NCBI RefSeq assembly: GCF_001552155.1 | Contig: NZ_BCQQ01000029.1 | Coordinates: forward strand, 1-61,506 | Direction: 5' to 3' | Source: Actinomadura formosensis NBRC 14204 | Lineage (GTDB): Bacteria > Actinomycetota > Actinomycetes > Streptosporangiales > Streptosporangiaceae | DNA: 61,506 nt | In this document: positions 26,083-35,158 of the stretch, one piece after another | Layout of the letters: the number at the start of each line of letters is the position of its first letter | Numbering within the stretch: position 1 is the stretch's first letter | Program-made: the position numbers and the translations under genes | Notes under the pieces: generated by a model | What the model saw: only the letters and a program-made list of their open reading frames with translations | Database searches by the model: none | What the model was told of the DNA's origin: nothing

Positions 26083-27386
26083 GAAGGAATCTCCCAGTCG
26101 AAGCGGGCCTTGAGCGCCGCGCCGTGCGCGGGCAGGTCCTCGGCCTCGGCGAGCGCGACGACCCGGCCGGTCGCCGCGGCGAGGGCGTCCCGGTCGTACT
26201 CGACGACGTGCACGCCGCGCAGGAACGACTGGACCGACAGCCCGGAGGAGTGGCAGGCGCACCCGCCGGTCGGCAGGACGTGGTTGGACCCGGCGAGGTA
26301 GTCGCCGAGCGACACCGGCGCGTACCGGCCCACGAAGATCGCCCCGGCGTTGCGGACCCGGGCGGCGACCTCGGCGGCGTCCGCGGTCTGGATCTCCAGG
26401 TGCTCGGCGGCGTAGGCGTCGACGACCTTCAGGCCGTCCTCGATGCCGTCCACCAGCACGATGCCGGACTGCCGCCCGGCGAGCGCCTCGGTGATCCGCT
26501 CGGTGTGCCTGGTGCGCGCGACCTGCGCCTTCAACTCGGCCTCGACCTCGTCGGCGAGCCGCACCGAGCCGGTCACCAGGACGGCGGCGGCGAGCGTGTC
26601 GTGCTCGGCCTGGCTGATCAGGTCGGCGGCGACGTCCACCGGGCTCGCGGTGTCGTCGGCGAGGATCGCGATCTCGGTCGGGCCCGCCTCGGCGTCGATG
26701 CCGATCACGCCCTTGAGCAGCCGCTTCGCGGCGGCGACATAGACGTTGCCGGGCCCGGTCACCAGGTCGGCGCGGGCGCACTCGTCGGTGCCGTAGGCGA
26801 ACATCGCGATCGCCTGCGCGCCGCCGGCGGCGTGCACCTCCTCCACCCCGAGGAGCGCGCACGCGGCCAGGATCGTGGGGTGCGGCAGGCCGCCGAACTC
26901 CCGCTGCGCGGGCGAGGTCACGGCGAGGGAGCCGACACCCGCCTCCTGCGCGGGGACGACGTTCATGACCACGCTGGACGGGTACACCGCCCGCCCGCCC
27001 GGCACGTACAGGCCGACGCGCTCGACCGGGATCCACCGCTCGGTGACGGTGCCGCCCGGCACGACCCGCGTGGTCACGTCGGTGCGGCGCTGCGCGCGGT
27101 GCACGATGCGGGCGCGGCGGATGCTCTCCTCAAGGGCGTCCCGGACGGCCGGATCGAGGTCGGCGAGGGCCTGGTGGACGGCCGCCACCGGGACCCGCGT
27201 GCTCTCCAGTTCCACCCCGTCGAACGCCTTCGTGTGCTCCCGGACCGCCGCTGAGCCGCGATGGCGCACGTCCGCGCAGATGGGCCGCACCTTGTCCAGG
27301 GCGGCCTCGACGTCGAGTTCGGCGCGGGGCAGCACGGAGCGCAGGTCGCGGGGAAGCGAGCCGCGCAGGTCGATACGGGAAATCAC
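26079..27386 (-). CDS. hisD: Histidinol dehydrogenase
   Basis: HisD performs the last two NAD-dependent oxidations to L-histidine with a bound Zn2+. The 435-aa protein shows [23 protein letters not shown], the QAEHDT helix, the catalytic Glu-His region AAEHLEIQT and [12 protein letters not shown]. The start is GTG, with TAGACT 6 nt upstream, so it is probably leaderless. It is the first gene of the hisDCB-(small)-H-priA-F unit. Confidence 0.96.
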   Translation of the reverse strand: MISRIDLRGSLPRDLRSVLPRAELDVEAALDKVRPICADVRHRGSAAVREHTKAFDGVELESTRVPVAAVHQALADLDPAVRDALEESIRRARIVHRAQRRTDVTTRVVPGGTVTERWIPVERVGLYVPGGRAVYPSSVVMNVVPAQEAGVGSLAVTSPAQREFGGLPHPTILAACALLGVEEVHAAGGAQAIAMFAYGTDECARADLVTGPGNVYVAAAKRLLKGVIGIDAEAGPTEIAILADDTASPVDVAADLISQAEHDTLAAAVLVTGSVRLADEVEAELKAQVARTRHTERITEALAGRQSGIVLVDGIEDGLKVVDAYAAEHLEIQTADAAEVAARVRNAGAIFVGRYAPVSLGDYLAGSNHVLPTGGCACHSSGLSVQSFLRGVHVVEYDRDALAAATGRVVALAEAEDLPAHGAALKARFDWEIPS

Positions 27387-27392
27387 CCGCCC

Positions 27393-27398
27393 AGTCTA
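27393..27398 (-). promoter_or_regulatory. -10 element of leaderless his operon promoter
   Basis: TAGACT, then 6 nt, then the hisD GTG. A short CGTCTC/GAGACG hairpin lies about 30 bp upstream and may end the phzF-like transcript. Confidence 0.45.
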
Positions 27399-27448
27399 CG
27401 GAGTGCCCTCCGCCCCTCGCGCATCGTCTCAGGTGCCGAGACGCGCCG

Positions 27449-28261
27449 TCAGGCCAGGAGGGCACCGTCCAGCACGGTGACGGCCCGGCCCGCCAGCGTC
27501 ACCCGGTCGCCGCGCAGCGCGACGCGGACGTACCCGCCGCGCGCCGACGCCTGGTAGCCGGTCAGCGTGTCGCGGCCGAGCCGCTCGGCCCAGAAGGGGG
27601 CGAGGGCGCAGTGGGCGGAGCCGGTCACCGGGTCCTCGGCGTCCCCGGGCAGCACGCGCGGCGCGAAGAACCGGGACACGAAGTCGTGCTCCCGCCCGGG
27701 GTCGGCCGCCGCCGTGACGATGACACCGCGGGCGTCGATCGCGGCGAGCGCGCGGACGTCCGGGGCGGCCCTGCGCACGGCCGTCTCGTCCGCGGCCTCC
27801 ACCAGCAGGTCGTTCTGGGCGTTGCGGCCGGCGCCGAGCACCGGCAGGCCGAGCGCCTCGGCGAGCCCCCCGGGGACGCCGGCGGGCGCGGCGGGCGCGG
27901 CCGGGAAGTCCATCGCCAGGCTCCCGTCCTCCTCCCGGGTGACGGTGAGCACCCCGCTCCTGAGCGTCCGGAACCGGATCGGACGGTCCGGCGCGACCGT
28001 CCCGGTCTCATAGAGGGCGTGCGCGGAGCCCATCGTCGCGTGCCCGCAGAGGGCGACCTCCGTGACCGGCGTGAACCACCGGAGCTCGAAGTCGGCGCCG
28101 GGTCCGTCGACGGGCCGCACGAACGCCGTCTCCGAGTGCCTCATCTCGGCGGCCACGCTCTGCATCCATCCGGGATCGGCGGCGTCCTCCAGCAGGCACA
28201 CCCCGGCGGGGTTTCCGGCGAACGGGCGGTCGGTGAACGCGTCGACGGCGAGAATCCTCAT
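27449..28261 (-). CDS. PhzF-family isomerase/epimerase-like protein
   Basis: This 270-aa protein of the PhzF fold has an N-terminal DAFTDRPFAGNPAGVC, SETAFVRP with the catalytic Glu of the family, the central ALCGHATMGSAHAL and the C-terminal DPVTGSAHCALAPFWA repeat-like motif. Most members outside phenazine clusters have unknown substrates. The start ATG at 28261 gives the exact family N-terminus and has TAGCGT 7 nt before it. Longer open sequence upstream is a shadow of the divergent gene. Confidence 0.9.
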   Translation of the reverse strand: MRILAVDAFTDRPFAGNPAGVCLLEDAADPGWMQSVAAEMRHSETAFVRPVDGPGADFELRWFTPVTEVALCGHATMGSAHALYETGTVAPDRPIRFRTLRSGVLTVTREEDGSLAMDFPAAPAAPAGVPGGLAEALGLPVLGAGRNAQNDLLVEAADETAVRRAAPDVRALAAIDARGVIVTAAADPGREHDFVSRFFAPRVLPGDAEDPVTGSAHCALAPFWAERLGRDTLTGYQASARGGYVRVALRGDRVTLAGRAVTVLDGALLA

Positions 28262-28268
28262 GACGCCG

Positions 28269-28274
28269 ACGCTA
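28269..28274 (-). promoter_or_regulatory. -10 element of leaderless promoter for the phzF-like gene
   Basis: TAGCGT, then 7 nt, then the ATG at 28261. Confidence 0.4.
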
Positions 28275-28368
28275 CCGGCCGTCCCGCGCCCGGCGGCATG
28301 GCCGATGAACGCGATCGACCTGCCGGCCCCCGGATGCGACACTGGCTTCACACTCTGAAAAACCTCTC

Positions 28369-28398
28369 TTACCAAGATCATCAATATGGACGTACCCT
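28369..28398 (+). promoter_or_regulatory. Possible promoter for the Lon-substrate-domain gene
   Basis: TTACCA and TACCCT are 18 bp apart in an unusually AT-rich patch of the divergent gap 28262-28447, 50 bp before the start at 28448. Confidence 0.35.
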
Positions 28399-28447
28399 GA
28401 CCCGAGGGCGTCTTCCCGGCGGCGTCCAGGAGCGCGGGAGTGGGAAT

Positions 28448-29110
28448 GTGACCGAGCGGCTCGCCTTGTTCCCCCTGGGAACCGTGCTGTTCCCCGGGCT
28501 GGTGCTCCCCCTGCACCTGTTCGAGGACCGGTACCGCCGGCTGATCGGCGACCTGCTCCAGCGGCCCGAACCCCGCGGGTTCGGCGTCATCGGCATCCAG
28601 CTCGGCCACGAGGTCGGCGAGGGCGCCGCGCACCGGCTCGCCGAGGTCGGCTGCGTCGCCGAGCTGCACGAGGTGACCCCGCACCCGGACGGGCGGTACG
28701 ACATCGTGACGGTCGGGGCCCGCCGGTTCCGGGTGAAGGAGCTGGACGAGTCCCGCCCCTACCTGCAGGGCGAGGTCGAGTTCCTCCCCGAGGAGGCCGG
28801 AAGCGATCCGGGGCCGATCGCGGCGCAGGTCCGCCGGCTGTTCCGGCTGTACCGGCGCCGGCTCGGCGCCGCGGGCGCAGGGCCGTTCGAGGAGATCGAG
28901 CCACCGGACGACCCGGTCGCCCTGTCGTATGTGATCGCGGCGTCGCTCGTGCTGGACGGGCACGACAAGCAGCGCCTGCTGGAGTGCGAGGACGCGGCAC
29001 TGCGGCTGGCCGCCGAACGGGACCTGCTGGACCGGGAGAACCGCATCCTGGACGTGCTCCCGATGATCCCCGCCGGGCAGTTCCTGGACGGGTCGTTCGC
29101 CCCCAACTGA
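28448..29110 (+). CDS. Lon substrate-binding (N-terminal) domain protein
   Basis: This 220-aa protein consists of the Lon N-terminal (LAN) domain alone: LALFPLGTVLFPGLVLPLHLFEDRYRRLI, then the beta barrel and the helical tail (LLECEDAALRLAAERDLLDRENRIL). No ATPase or protease domain follows. Such stand-alone proteins are common in actinobacteria and are of unknown role, possibly substrate adaptors. The start is GTG at 28448 (GGGAGTGGGAAT upstream). Confidence 0.88.
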   Translation: MTERLALFPLGTVLFPGLVLPLHLFEDRYRRLIGDLLQRPEPRGFGVIGIQLGHEVGEGAAHRLAEVGCVAELHEVTPHPDGRYDIVTVGARRFRVKELDESRPYLQGEVEFLPEEAGSDPGPIAAQVRRLFRLYRRRLGAAGAGPFEEIEPPDDPVALSYVIAASLVLDGHDKQRLLECEDAALRLAAERDLLDRENRILDVLPMIPAGQFLDGSFAPN

Positions 29111-29120
29111 ACGAGCACGG

Positions 29121-29126
29121 CAGACT
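29121..29126 (+). promoter_or_regulatory. -10-like element before the ybaK-like gene
   Basis: CAGACT, then 6 nt, then ATG at 29133. The first base departs from TANNNT, so it is weaker than the others. Confidence 0.3.
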
Positions 29127-29132
29127 GCCCTC

Positions 29133-29648
29133 ATGAGCACTGCCAAGGCCAAGCGGGACAGGGCGGGCAAAGGCGGCCGGGGGACGCCGGCGACCGCCGC
29201 CGCGGACGGCGCCGGGATCGAGTACACCCTGCACGCCTACGAGGTGGACCCGAACGCCGGGTCCTACGGGGAGGCCGCCGCCGACGCCCTCGGCATCCCC
29301 CACGGGCAGATCTTCAAGACCCTGCTGGCCGAGGTCGACGGGCGGCTCACGGTCGGGATCGTCCCGGTGTCGTCCAGCCTGGACCTGAAGGCGCTCGCGG
29401 CGGCCGCCGGCGGCAAGAAGGCGCGGATGGCCGATCCGAAGGACGCAGAGCGCGCCACCGGCTACGTCGTCGGCGGGATCAGCCCGCTCGGGCAGCGCCG
29501 CCGGCTGCCCGCCGTGATCGACACGTCGGTGTCAGCGCTCGGGACCGTCTACGTCTCCGCCGGCCGGCGCGGACTCCAGATCGAACTCGCCCCCGCCGAC
29601 CTCGTCCGCCTCACCGGCGCCCGCGTCGCCGCCATCGCCCGCGGGTAG
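29133..29648 (+). CDS. YbaK/EbsC-type aminoacyl-tRNA deacylase
   Basis: This 171-aa protein matches the YbaK (Cys-tRNA(Pro) deacylase) family: YTLHAYEVDPNAGSYGEAAADALGIP, IFKTLLAEVDG with the key Lys, VSSSLDLKALAAAAGGKKARMADP, and GYVVGGISPLGQRRRLPAVID. It likely clears mischarged tRNA in trans. The last 117 bp overlap, on the opposite strand, the 3' end of the DUF2567-like gene. The first ~25 residues (Lys/Gly/Ala-rich) are an extra tail. Confidence 0.9.
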   Translation: MSTAKAKRDRAGKGGRGTPATAAADGAGIEYTLHAYEVDPNAGSYGEAAADALGIPHGQIFKTLLAEVDGRLTVGIVPVSSSLDLKALAAAAGGKKARMADPKDAERATGYVVGGISPLGQRRRLPAVIDTSVSALGTVYVSAGRRGLQIELAPADLVRLTGARVAAIARG

Positions 29649-30149
29649 CCGCCCGACGACCAGCTCCAGCAGCCCGTACACCGCCACGGCCGGCAGCGGC
29701 CAGAACATCAGCACGCCCTTGGCGCGCAGGTCGGCGACGCCGGTGACGGCGGTGCCGTCGCGCGCGTGCCGGACCGCGTCCTGGAAGCCGCCGAGGCCGA
29801 TCATGTGGCCGGTCTTCCAGGCGAGGACGGCCGCGGCGCAGCCCCCGGCGGCCAGCCCGAGCAGCAGCGCGACATCGTTGCCGCGGCCGCCCGCCAGATA
29901 GCCGGCGACACCGCACGCGATCCCGGCGACCAGGGCGATCAGCGCGAACCGCGCGTCCACCCCGATCGGGCCCTGCCCTTCCGGATCGGCGATCAGCGGC
30001 TCACCCTGCACGACCACATAGGTCACCGCGGGGACGGTCTTGGCCCACAGCAGGCCCGCCGGCGGCCCGAGCAGCGCCACGACGGCGGTGGCGACGGCCC
30101 ATGTCGCCAAGAGCCTCGTCGCGAAGAGCCTCCCGGCAGGTCGCCGCAC
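29532..30149 (-). CDS. DUF2567-like membrane protein
   Basis: This 205-aa protein has four hydrophobic helices (about 10-33, 66-88, 93-110 and 148-165), a periplasmic loop with TYVVVQGEPLIADPEGQGPIGVDARF and a hydrophilic acidic tail. It resembles DUF2567 actinobacterial membrane proteins of unknown role. AGGAGGG lies 6 nt before the GTG start. The tail-coding end overlaps the convergent ybaK-like gene by 117 bp, so the low-complexity tail may be the by-product of a lost stop codon. Confidence 0.65.
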   Translation of the reverse strand: MRRPAGRLFATRLLATWAVATAVVALLGPPAGLLWAKTVPAVTYVVVQGEPLIADPEGQGPIGVDARFALIALVAGIACGVAGYLAGGRGNDVALLLGLAAGGCAAAVLAWKTGHMIGLGGFQDAVRHARDGTAVTGVADLRAKGVLMFWPLPAVAVYGLLELVVGRLPAGDGGDAGAGEADEVGGGEFDLESAPAGGDVDGPER

Positions 30150-30153
30150 CTCG

Positions 30154-30169
30154 TACCCTCCTAGGGGTA
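30154..30169 (-). promoter_or_regulatory. TACCC-N6-GGGTA dyad over the DUF2567-like gene start region
   Basis: The 16-bp site reads TACCCTCCTAGGGGTA on the plus strand and covers the ribosome-binding region of the minus-strand gene. Its form is like operators bound by copper sensors of the CsoR/RcnR family. This is inference from shape only. Confidence 0.3.
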
Positions 30170-30264
30170 AGTCCTCTGACAGCGAAAGCCTAGCCTGCCC
30201 GGTTCGGCCGATCGACTCTCGAAGGGTGTCCGATTCCCGCCCACGACCGCCTCGATTACTGGGA

Positions 30265-30270
30265 TAATGT
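30265..30270 (+). promoter_or_regulatory. -10 element of leaderless promoter for the DUF6882-like gene
   Basis: TAATGT, then 7 nt, then ATG at 30278. It favours this ATG over the GTG at 30269, which would lie inside the promoter. Confidence 0.45.
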
Positions 30271-30277
30271 GCCCGAC

Positions 30278-30982
30278 ATGGCCGGATTCAGCCCCGCGTT
30301 CGAACGCCTCGGCGCCGCGCTGGCGGCCGTCGTCCTGCAGCAGCAGGAGACGCTCGCCGAGTTCCTGCCGCGCGAGGACTGGAGCGCCGACCTGACCGCC
30401 CGCACCTACACCAGCGGCGGCGTCACCGTCCGGATCTCGCTGCTCGGCAGCTACGCGGTACGCGAGCGCACCTGGCTGTGGGGGTGGGCCAACCCCCCGT
30501 TCGGCGCCGCGCATCCCGCGGTCGTCCCGACGCTGCTGCTCCGGACGCTCGGCGAGCGGCTCGGCATCACCGAGTTCACCACCCCCGAGGTCGACCTGTC
30601 CGGGTACGAGGGCCCGGCCGGGCACGGCGGCGAACTCATGGCGATGGCCGCGGGCGGCGTCCTCGGCGGCGCCGGCTACATCGGCGTCGGCTACGACGGC
30701 GGCTCCGCCTACCTGCACGTCGACGACCCGCGGGTGCCGGCCGCCCAGTGGGACCCGGTCCCGCTGCCCCGGCTGCTGGCGAACGCGGCCGGCCTGTTCC
30801 CGCGGGAGCCCCGGCTGACGCTCGCCGGGTTCCTGTCGCACCACCGCATCGCCTACCGGCAGACCGACATGCGGACCGAGGTCATGCTCCCCGGCGGCGG
30901 CACCGCCCACGCCACCTTCGACGGCCTCGGCCGCTTCGTCGACTGGAAAGCTGAACTGACCCCCGCCGCCGTCGCCACCTGA
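30278..30982 (+). CDS. DUF6882-like protein
   Basis: This soluble protein of about 234 aa carries the WLWGWANP motif, LGERLGITEFTTPEVDL and the C-terminal FDGLGRFVDWKAE. It is similar to the uncharacterised DUF6882 group. No membrane helix or signal peptide is seen. A promoter hexamer 7 nt upstream sets the ATG at 30278 as start. It converges on dnaE with a 199-bp gap between. Confidence 0.65.
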   Translation: MAGFSPAFERLGAALAAVVLQQQETLAEFLPREDWSADLTARTYTSGGVTVRISLLGSYAVRERTWLWGWANPPFGAAHPAVVPTLLLRTLGERLGITEFTTPEVDLSGYEGPAGHGGELMAMAAGGVLGGAGYIGVGYDGGSAYLHVDDPRVPAAQWDPVPLPRLLANAAGLFPREPRLTLAGFLSHHRIAYRQTDMRTEVMLPGGGTAHATFDGLGRFVDWKAELTPAAVAT

Positions 30983-30987
30983 CGTCC

Positions 30988-31015
30988 GGCACCGCTCATG
31001 GCTGAGCACAGTGCC
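30988..31015 (+). terminator. Nested hairpin after the DUF6882-like gene
   Basis: An outer GGCAC/GTGCC stem encloses GCTCA-TGGC-TGAGC. Position right after the stop at 30982 suggests termination. The rest of the gap to 31181 shows only weak dyads. Confidence 0.45.
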
Positions 31016-31181
31016 ATCGAACCCGACCACGTCGACCGCCGCCTGAGCCACGCGTCCACCTCAGGCGTTGCGATCGCGCGGCGAGCCGCCGGGCGAGCCG
31101 GAGCGATGCAGCGATCGCCGCGGTGCCCGTTGCAGGAAGGCACTCCGGCGCCTGACGCCGAGGGCAGTGCAATGAACAGCG

Positions 31182-34100
31182 TCAGCCCAGGCAGGAGGGG
31201 CCGAGAAGCTGTTTCAGGTCGCCCATGAGGGCCGGGGACGGCGCCACGCGGAGCCTGTCGTCCAGCCGGACGACCGTGGTGCGCGGCCCGTTCTGGATGT
31301 GCAGGTGCACCTCCGCCGTGCCCGGATGGGTGATCAGCACCTCCTTCAGCCGCGAGACCGTCGGCGGCGTGCAGCGGCCGAGCGGCATCGTGACCGAGAA
31401 CGGGCCGGTGGCGTCGGTGATCGTGAGGTCGGGCTGGGTGACCTCCATCGCGATGATCTTCGCGACGTCCTCGCGGCGGTCGAGGCGGCCCTTGACGACG
31501 AGGATCGCGTCCTCCGCCAGCAGCGTCGAGCACAGCTGGTAGGACGACGGGAAGCACATCACCTCGATGGAACCGCCCAGGTCCTCCAGCTGGAACATCG
31601 CCCACGAGTTGCCCTGCTTGGTGACCTTGCGCTGCAGGCCCGACAGCAGGCCGGCGACGACGACGACCTGGCCGTCCGGCCGCTCCCCCCCGTTCAGGAC
31701 GGCGATCGTGCAGTCGGCCTCGCGCTCCAGGATGTGCTCGACGCCGAGGAGCGGGTGGTCGGAGACGTACAGGCCGAGCATCTCCCGCTCGAACGCGAGC
31801 AGGGTCGTCTTGTCCCACTCCTCGCCCTCGGGGATCGCCACGGCGAACGCGTCCTCGCCGCCGTCGTCCTCCAGCGCGCCGAACAGGGAGTCCTGGCCGA
31901 CGGCCTCCTTGCGCTTGATGTCGATGACCGAGTCGATGGCCTGCTCGTGCACCATCAGCAGCGACTTGCGCCGGTGGCCCAGCTCGTCGAACGCGCCGGC
32001 CTTGATCAGCGACTCCACGACCCGCTTGTTGCACACCTGCGGGGGGACCTTGCCGAGGAAGTCGTTGAAGTCGGTGTAGGCGCCCTTCTCCTTGCGGGCC
32101 GCGACGATCCCGTCCACCACGTTGTGGCCGACGTTGCGGACCGCCGACAGCCCGAACCGGATCTCGGTGTCGCCCAGCGGGGTGAAGTCGGCCTCGGAGG
32201 TGTTGACGTCCGGCGGCAGGACCTTCAGCCCCATCCGGCGGCACTCCGACAGGTAGAGGGCGCTCTTGTCCTTGTCGTCGCCGACGGAGGTGAGCAGGCC
32301 CGCCATGTACTCGGCCGGGTAGTTCGCCTTCAGGTAGGCCGTCCAGTAGGAGACCAGCCCGTACGCGGCGGAGTGCGCCTTGTTGAACGCGTAGTCGGAG
32401 AACGGGACGAGGATGTCCCACAGCGTCTTGACGGCCTCCTTGGAGAAGCCGTTGTCGATCATGCCCTTCTCGAACCCGACGAACTGCGCGTCCAGCTCGG
32501 CCTTCTTCTTCTTGCCCATGACGCGGCGCAGCAGGTCCGCCTTGCCGAGCGTGTAGCCCGCCACCTTCTGCGCGATCGCCATGACCTGCTCCTGATAGAC
32601 GATCAGGCCGTAGGTCGTGTCGAGGATCTCCCTGAGCGGTTCCTCCAGCTCCGGGTGGATCGGGGTGATCTCCTGCTGGCCGTTCTTGCGGAGCGCGTAG
32701 TTGGTATGGGAGTTCGCGCCCATCGGACCGGGACGGTACAGGGCGCCGACGGCGGAGATGTCCTCGAAGTTGTCCGGCTTCATCAGCCGCAGCAGCGAGC
32801 GCATCGGGCCGCCGTCGAACTGGAAGACGCCCAGCGTGTCGCCGCGTGCGAGCAGGTCGTAGGTCTTCTTGTCGTCGAGCGGGAGCGCGAGCAGGTCGAC
32901 GTCGACGCCCTTGTTCTTCTTGATGCCCTTGAGCGCGTCGTCGATGATCGTCAGGTTCCGCAGGCCGAGGAAGTCCATCTTCAGCAGGCCGAGCGTCTCG
33001 CAGGTCGGATAGTCGAACTGCGTGATGATCGCCCCGTCGGCGTCCCTGCGCATGATCGGGATGTGGTCGGTGATCGTCTCGCCGGACATGATGATCCCGG
33101 CGGCGTGCACGCCGGTCTGGCGGATCAGCCCCTCCAGGCCCTGCGCCAGATCCATGATCTGCTTGACGTCGGTCTCTTCCTCGTACAGCTTGCGCAGTTC
33201 GCCCGCCTCACCGTAGCGGGGGTGCTTGTCGTCGAAGATGCCCGACAGCGGGATGTCCTTGCCCATCACGGCGGGCGGGAACGCCTTGGAGATCCGGTCG
33301 CCGAGCGCGTACGGGAAACCGAGGACCCGGCCCGCGTCCTTGATGGCGGCCTTCGCCTTGATGGTGCCGAACGTGGCGATGAACGAGACCTTGTCGGCGC
33401 CCCACTTCTCCGTCGTGTACCTGATGACCTCGGCGCGCCGGTCTTCAGGGAAGTCGATGTCGATGTCGGGCATGGACGCGCGCTCGGGGTTCAGGAACCG
33501 CTCGAAGATCAGCCCGTGCGGGATCGGGTCGAGGTCGGTGATGCCCATCGCGTAGGCGATCAGCGAGCCCGCGGCGGACCCTCGCCCCGGCCCGACCAGG
33601 ATGCCGTTCTGCTTGGCCCACATGATGAAGTCGGCGACGACGAGGAAGTAGGACGGGTACCCCTTGCCGAGGATGACGCCCATCTCGTACTCGGCCTGCT
33701 CCTTGTAGCCGTCGGGGAGGCCGTCCGGGAAGCGGCGCTCCAGCCCCTTCCAGACCTCCTTGCGGAACCAGCTCTCCTCGGTCTCGCCCTCGGGGACGGG
33801 GAAGCGGGGGCTGAGGTCGCGGTACTCGAACATGCCCGCCGGGTCGACGCGCTCGGCGACCAGCAGCGTGTTCCTGCAGCCCTCGGCCCAGATGTCGGAC
33901 GAGTCGATGCCGCGCATCTCGTCCGCCGTCTTGAGGTAGTAGCCGCTGCCGTCGAACCGGAACCGGTCGGGGTCGGCGAGCTGCTTGCCCACCTGGACGC
34001 ACAGCAGCGCGTCGTGCGCGGTGGCCTCCGACTCGTGGGTGTAGTGCGAGTCGTTCGTGACCACCGGCGGGATGTTCAGCTTCCTGCCGATCTCGATGAG

Positions 34101-34712
34101 GCCGTCGCGGACCCTGCGCTCGATCTCCAGCCCGTGGTCCATCAGCTCCAGGAAGTAGTTCTCCTTGCCGAGGATGTCCTGGAAGGTGGCGGCGGCCTTC
34201 AGCGCCTCGTCGAACTGGCCGAGCCGCAGCCGGGTCTGGATCTTGCCGGACGGGCAGCCGGTGGTGCCCATCACGCCCTCGGCGTGCTCGGCGAGGAGTT
34301 CCTCGTCCATGCGGGCGTACTTGAAGACGAAGCCCTCGGTGTAGGCGCGGCTCGACAGCTTGAACATGTTGTGCAGGCCGGTCCTGTTCCGCGCCCACAG
34401 GGTCATGTGGTTGATCAGGCCGCCGCCGGAGACGTCGTCGCGCTTCTGGCTCGGCTCCCCCCACTGGACCTTCTTCTTGTGGAACCGGGACTCGGGCGCC
34501 ATGTACGCCTCGATCCCGATGAGGGGGGTGACCCCGGCCGCGGTCGCGTGCTTGTGGAATTCGTAGGCGCCGTGCATGTTGCCGTGGTCGGTCATGGCGA
34601 TCGCCGGCATCTTCTGCCGGTCCACCTCTTCGAACATCTGCTTCAGCCGGGCGGCGCCGTCCAGCATGGAGTACTCCGTATGGACGTGCAGATGAACGAA
34701 AGAGTCGGCCAT
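31182..34712 (-). CDS. dnaE: DNA polymerase III alpha subunit (DnaE1)
   Basis: This is the replicative polymerase, 1,176 aa. The N-terminal PHP domain starts at once ([20 protein letters not shown]) with metal-binding His residues kept, so it may have intrinsic exonuclease activity. The palm carries the catalytic acids in [13 protein letters not shown], followed by fingers ([11 protein letters not shown]), the beta-binding/HhH part and a C-terminal OB fold with [12 protein letters not shown]. The start is ATG at 34712, with GGAGG upstream; the in-frame ATG 18 codons earlier is not supported. The long open frame on the opposite strand is a GC-rich artefact. Confidence 0.96.
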   Translation of the reverse strand: MADSFVHLHVHTEYSMLDGAARLKQMFEEVDRQKMPAIAMTDHGNMHGAYEFHKHATAAGVTPLIGIEAYMAPESRFHKKKVQWGEPSQKRDDVSGGGLINHMTLWARNRTGLHNMFKLSSRAYTEGFVFKYARMDEELLAEHAEGVMGTTGCPSGKIQTRLRLGQFDEALKAAATFQDILGKENYFLELMDHGLEIERRVRDGLIEIGRKLNIPPVVTNDSHYTHESEATAHDALLCVQVGKQLADPDRFRFDGSGYYLKTADEMRGIDSSDIWAEGCRNTLLVAERVDPAGMFEYRDLSPRFPVPEGETEESWFRKEVWKGLERRFPDGLPDGYKEQAEYEMGVILGKGYPSYFLVVADFIMWAKQNGILVGPGRGSAAGSLIAYAMGITDLDPIPHGLIFERFLNPERASMPDIDIDFPEDRRAEVIRYTTEKWGADKVSFIATFGTIKAKAAIKDAGRVLGFPYALGDRISKAFPPAVMGKDIPLSGIFDDKHPRYGEAGELRKLYEEETDVKQIMDLAQGLEGLIRQTGVHAAGIIMSGETITDHIPIMRRDADGAIITQFDYPTCETLGLLKMDFLGLRNLTIIDDALKGIKKNKGVDVDLLALPLDDKKTYDLLARGDTLGVFQFDGGPMRSLLRLMKPDNFEDISAVGALYRPGPMGANSHTNYALRKNGQQEITPIHPELEEPLREILDTTYGLIVYQEQVMAIAQKVAGYTLGKADLLRRVMGKKKKAELDAQFVGFEKGMIDNGFSKEAVKTLWDILVPFSDYAFNKAHSAAYGLVSYWTAYLKANYPAEYMAGLLTSVGDDKDKSALYLSECRRMGLKVLPPDVNTSEADFTPLGDTEIRFGLSAVRNVGHNVVDGIVAARKEKGAYTDFNDFLGKVPPQVCNKRVVESLIKAGAFDELGHRRKSLLMVHEQAIDSVIDIKRKEAVGQDSLFGALEDDGGEDAFAVAIPEGEEWDKTTLLAFEREMLGLYVSDHPLLGVEHILEREADCTIAVLNGGERPDGQVVVVAGLLSGLQRKVTKQGNSWAMFQLEDLGGSIEVMCFPSSYQLCSTLLAEDAILVVKGRLDRREDVAKIIAMEVTQPDLTITDATGPFSVTMPLGRCTPPTVSRLKEVLITHPGTAEVHLHIQNGPRTTVVRLDDRLRVAPSPALMGDLKQLLGPSCLG

Positions 34713-34732
34713 GCCTGTTGCGCCTCCTGCTC

Positions 34733-34770
34733 GTCGCATGCGACCGCCCACGTGCTTGGCCGGCACGTGG
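34733..34770 (-). repeat. Two adjacent palindromes in the dnaE leader
   Basis: GTCGCATGCGAC (34733-34744) is a perfect 12-bp palindrome, and CCACGTGC/GCACGTGG (34748-34770) is an 8-bp stem with a 7-nt loop. They lie 21-58 bp before the dnaE ATG, at the expected 5' end of its mRNA. Confidence 0.6.
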
Positions 34771-34774
34771 TGGC

Positions 34775-34802
34775 GTTATCGGTCCCGGGGGAAGACCGTC
34801 AA
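34775..34802 (-). promoter_or_regulatory. Probable dnaE promoter
   Basis: TTGACG (34797-34802) and GATAAC (34775-34780) are 16 bp apart on the minus strand. This is the best two-box promoter in the window and places the mRNA start close to the CCACGTGC hairpin. Confidence 0.5.
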
Positions 34803-34970
34803 CCCGGACGGGAGCGTCGGGATGACGCGATGCTGAGAGCCTAACCCTCATCGCGGGTCCCACGCGCCCCGACGCGCCCGATCCCGGCGCCGCCGTCCAG
34901 GTGTCTCAGCAGGCGGGACGACGTGTCCGCAGTTCGACACGCGGACCCGGCGGCGCATACGCTCCCGGGC

Positions 34971-35036
34971 ATGAAACGTCGCCATTGCGGGTTCACGCCG
35001 CCGGCTCCGGGCGAGCCGGTCGCCATCGCGACCTGA
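34971..35036 (+). CDS. Possible 21-aa leader peptide upstream of azlCD
   Basis: ATG at 34971 opens 21 codons beginning MKRRHCGFTPPAPGEP and ending in TGA at 35036. TACGCT (34958-34963) lies 7 nt before it, with TTCGAC 19 bp further up, the geometry of a leaderless promoter. A strong hairpin begins 25 bp after the stop and azlC starts 122 bp after it. The peptide has Pro-Pro and a single Cys but no run of branched-chain codons. The gap 34713-35158 otherwise holds only the dnaE promoter and palindromes. Confidence 0.4.
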   Translation: MKRRHCGFTPPAPGEPVAIAT

Positions 35037-35060
35037 GCGACGACCCCGGAGCCGGCCGAG

Positions 35061-35083
35061 GCGGAGCCCCTCCCGGGCTCCGC
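35061..35083 (+). terminator. Attenuator-like hairpin before azlC
   Basis: GCGGAGCCC and GGGCTCCGC form a 9-bp stem with a 5-nt loop (two more pairs possible outside), followed by TTCTCC. It stands between the leader ORF and azlC. A competing GCCGGC pairing (35051-35056 with 35090-35095) is possible. Confidence 0.5.
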
Positions 35084-35158
35084 TTCTCCGCCGGCCAGGC
35101 GCGGCCCCGGGCATCGGCCTCCCTGCGCGGCCCGCCGCAGCACGAGAGGGAATCCGTC

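Noticed and set aside
26083..27036. In-frame extension of hisC upstream by about 318 codons
   Set aside because: It runs through hisD in another frame; the GTGA overlap at 26079-26082 gives the family N-terminus.
28262..28447. Horizontally acquired AT-rich insertion
   Set aside because: Only about 60 bp is AT-rich, between divergent genes; this fits a promoter region.
30983..31181. A short plus-strand coding frame between the DUF6882-like gene and dnaE
   Set aside because: It continues into dnaE antisense, lacks a ribosome-binding site and shows no protein-like pattern.
31299..34844. A plus-strand open frame of 1,181 codons opposite dnaE
   Set aside because: It is antisense to the well-supported dnaE, has low-complexity Arg/Leu/Val/Asp composition and no domain; such frames arise from third-position GC bias.
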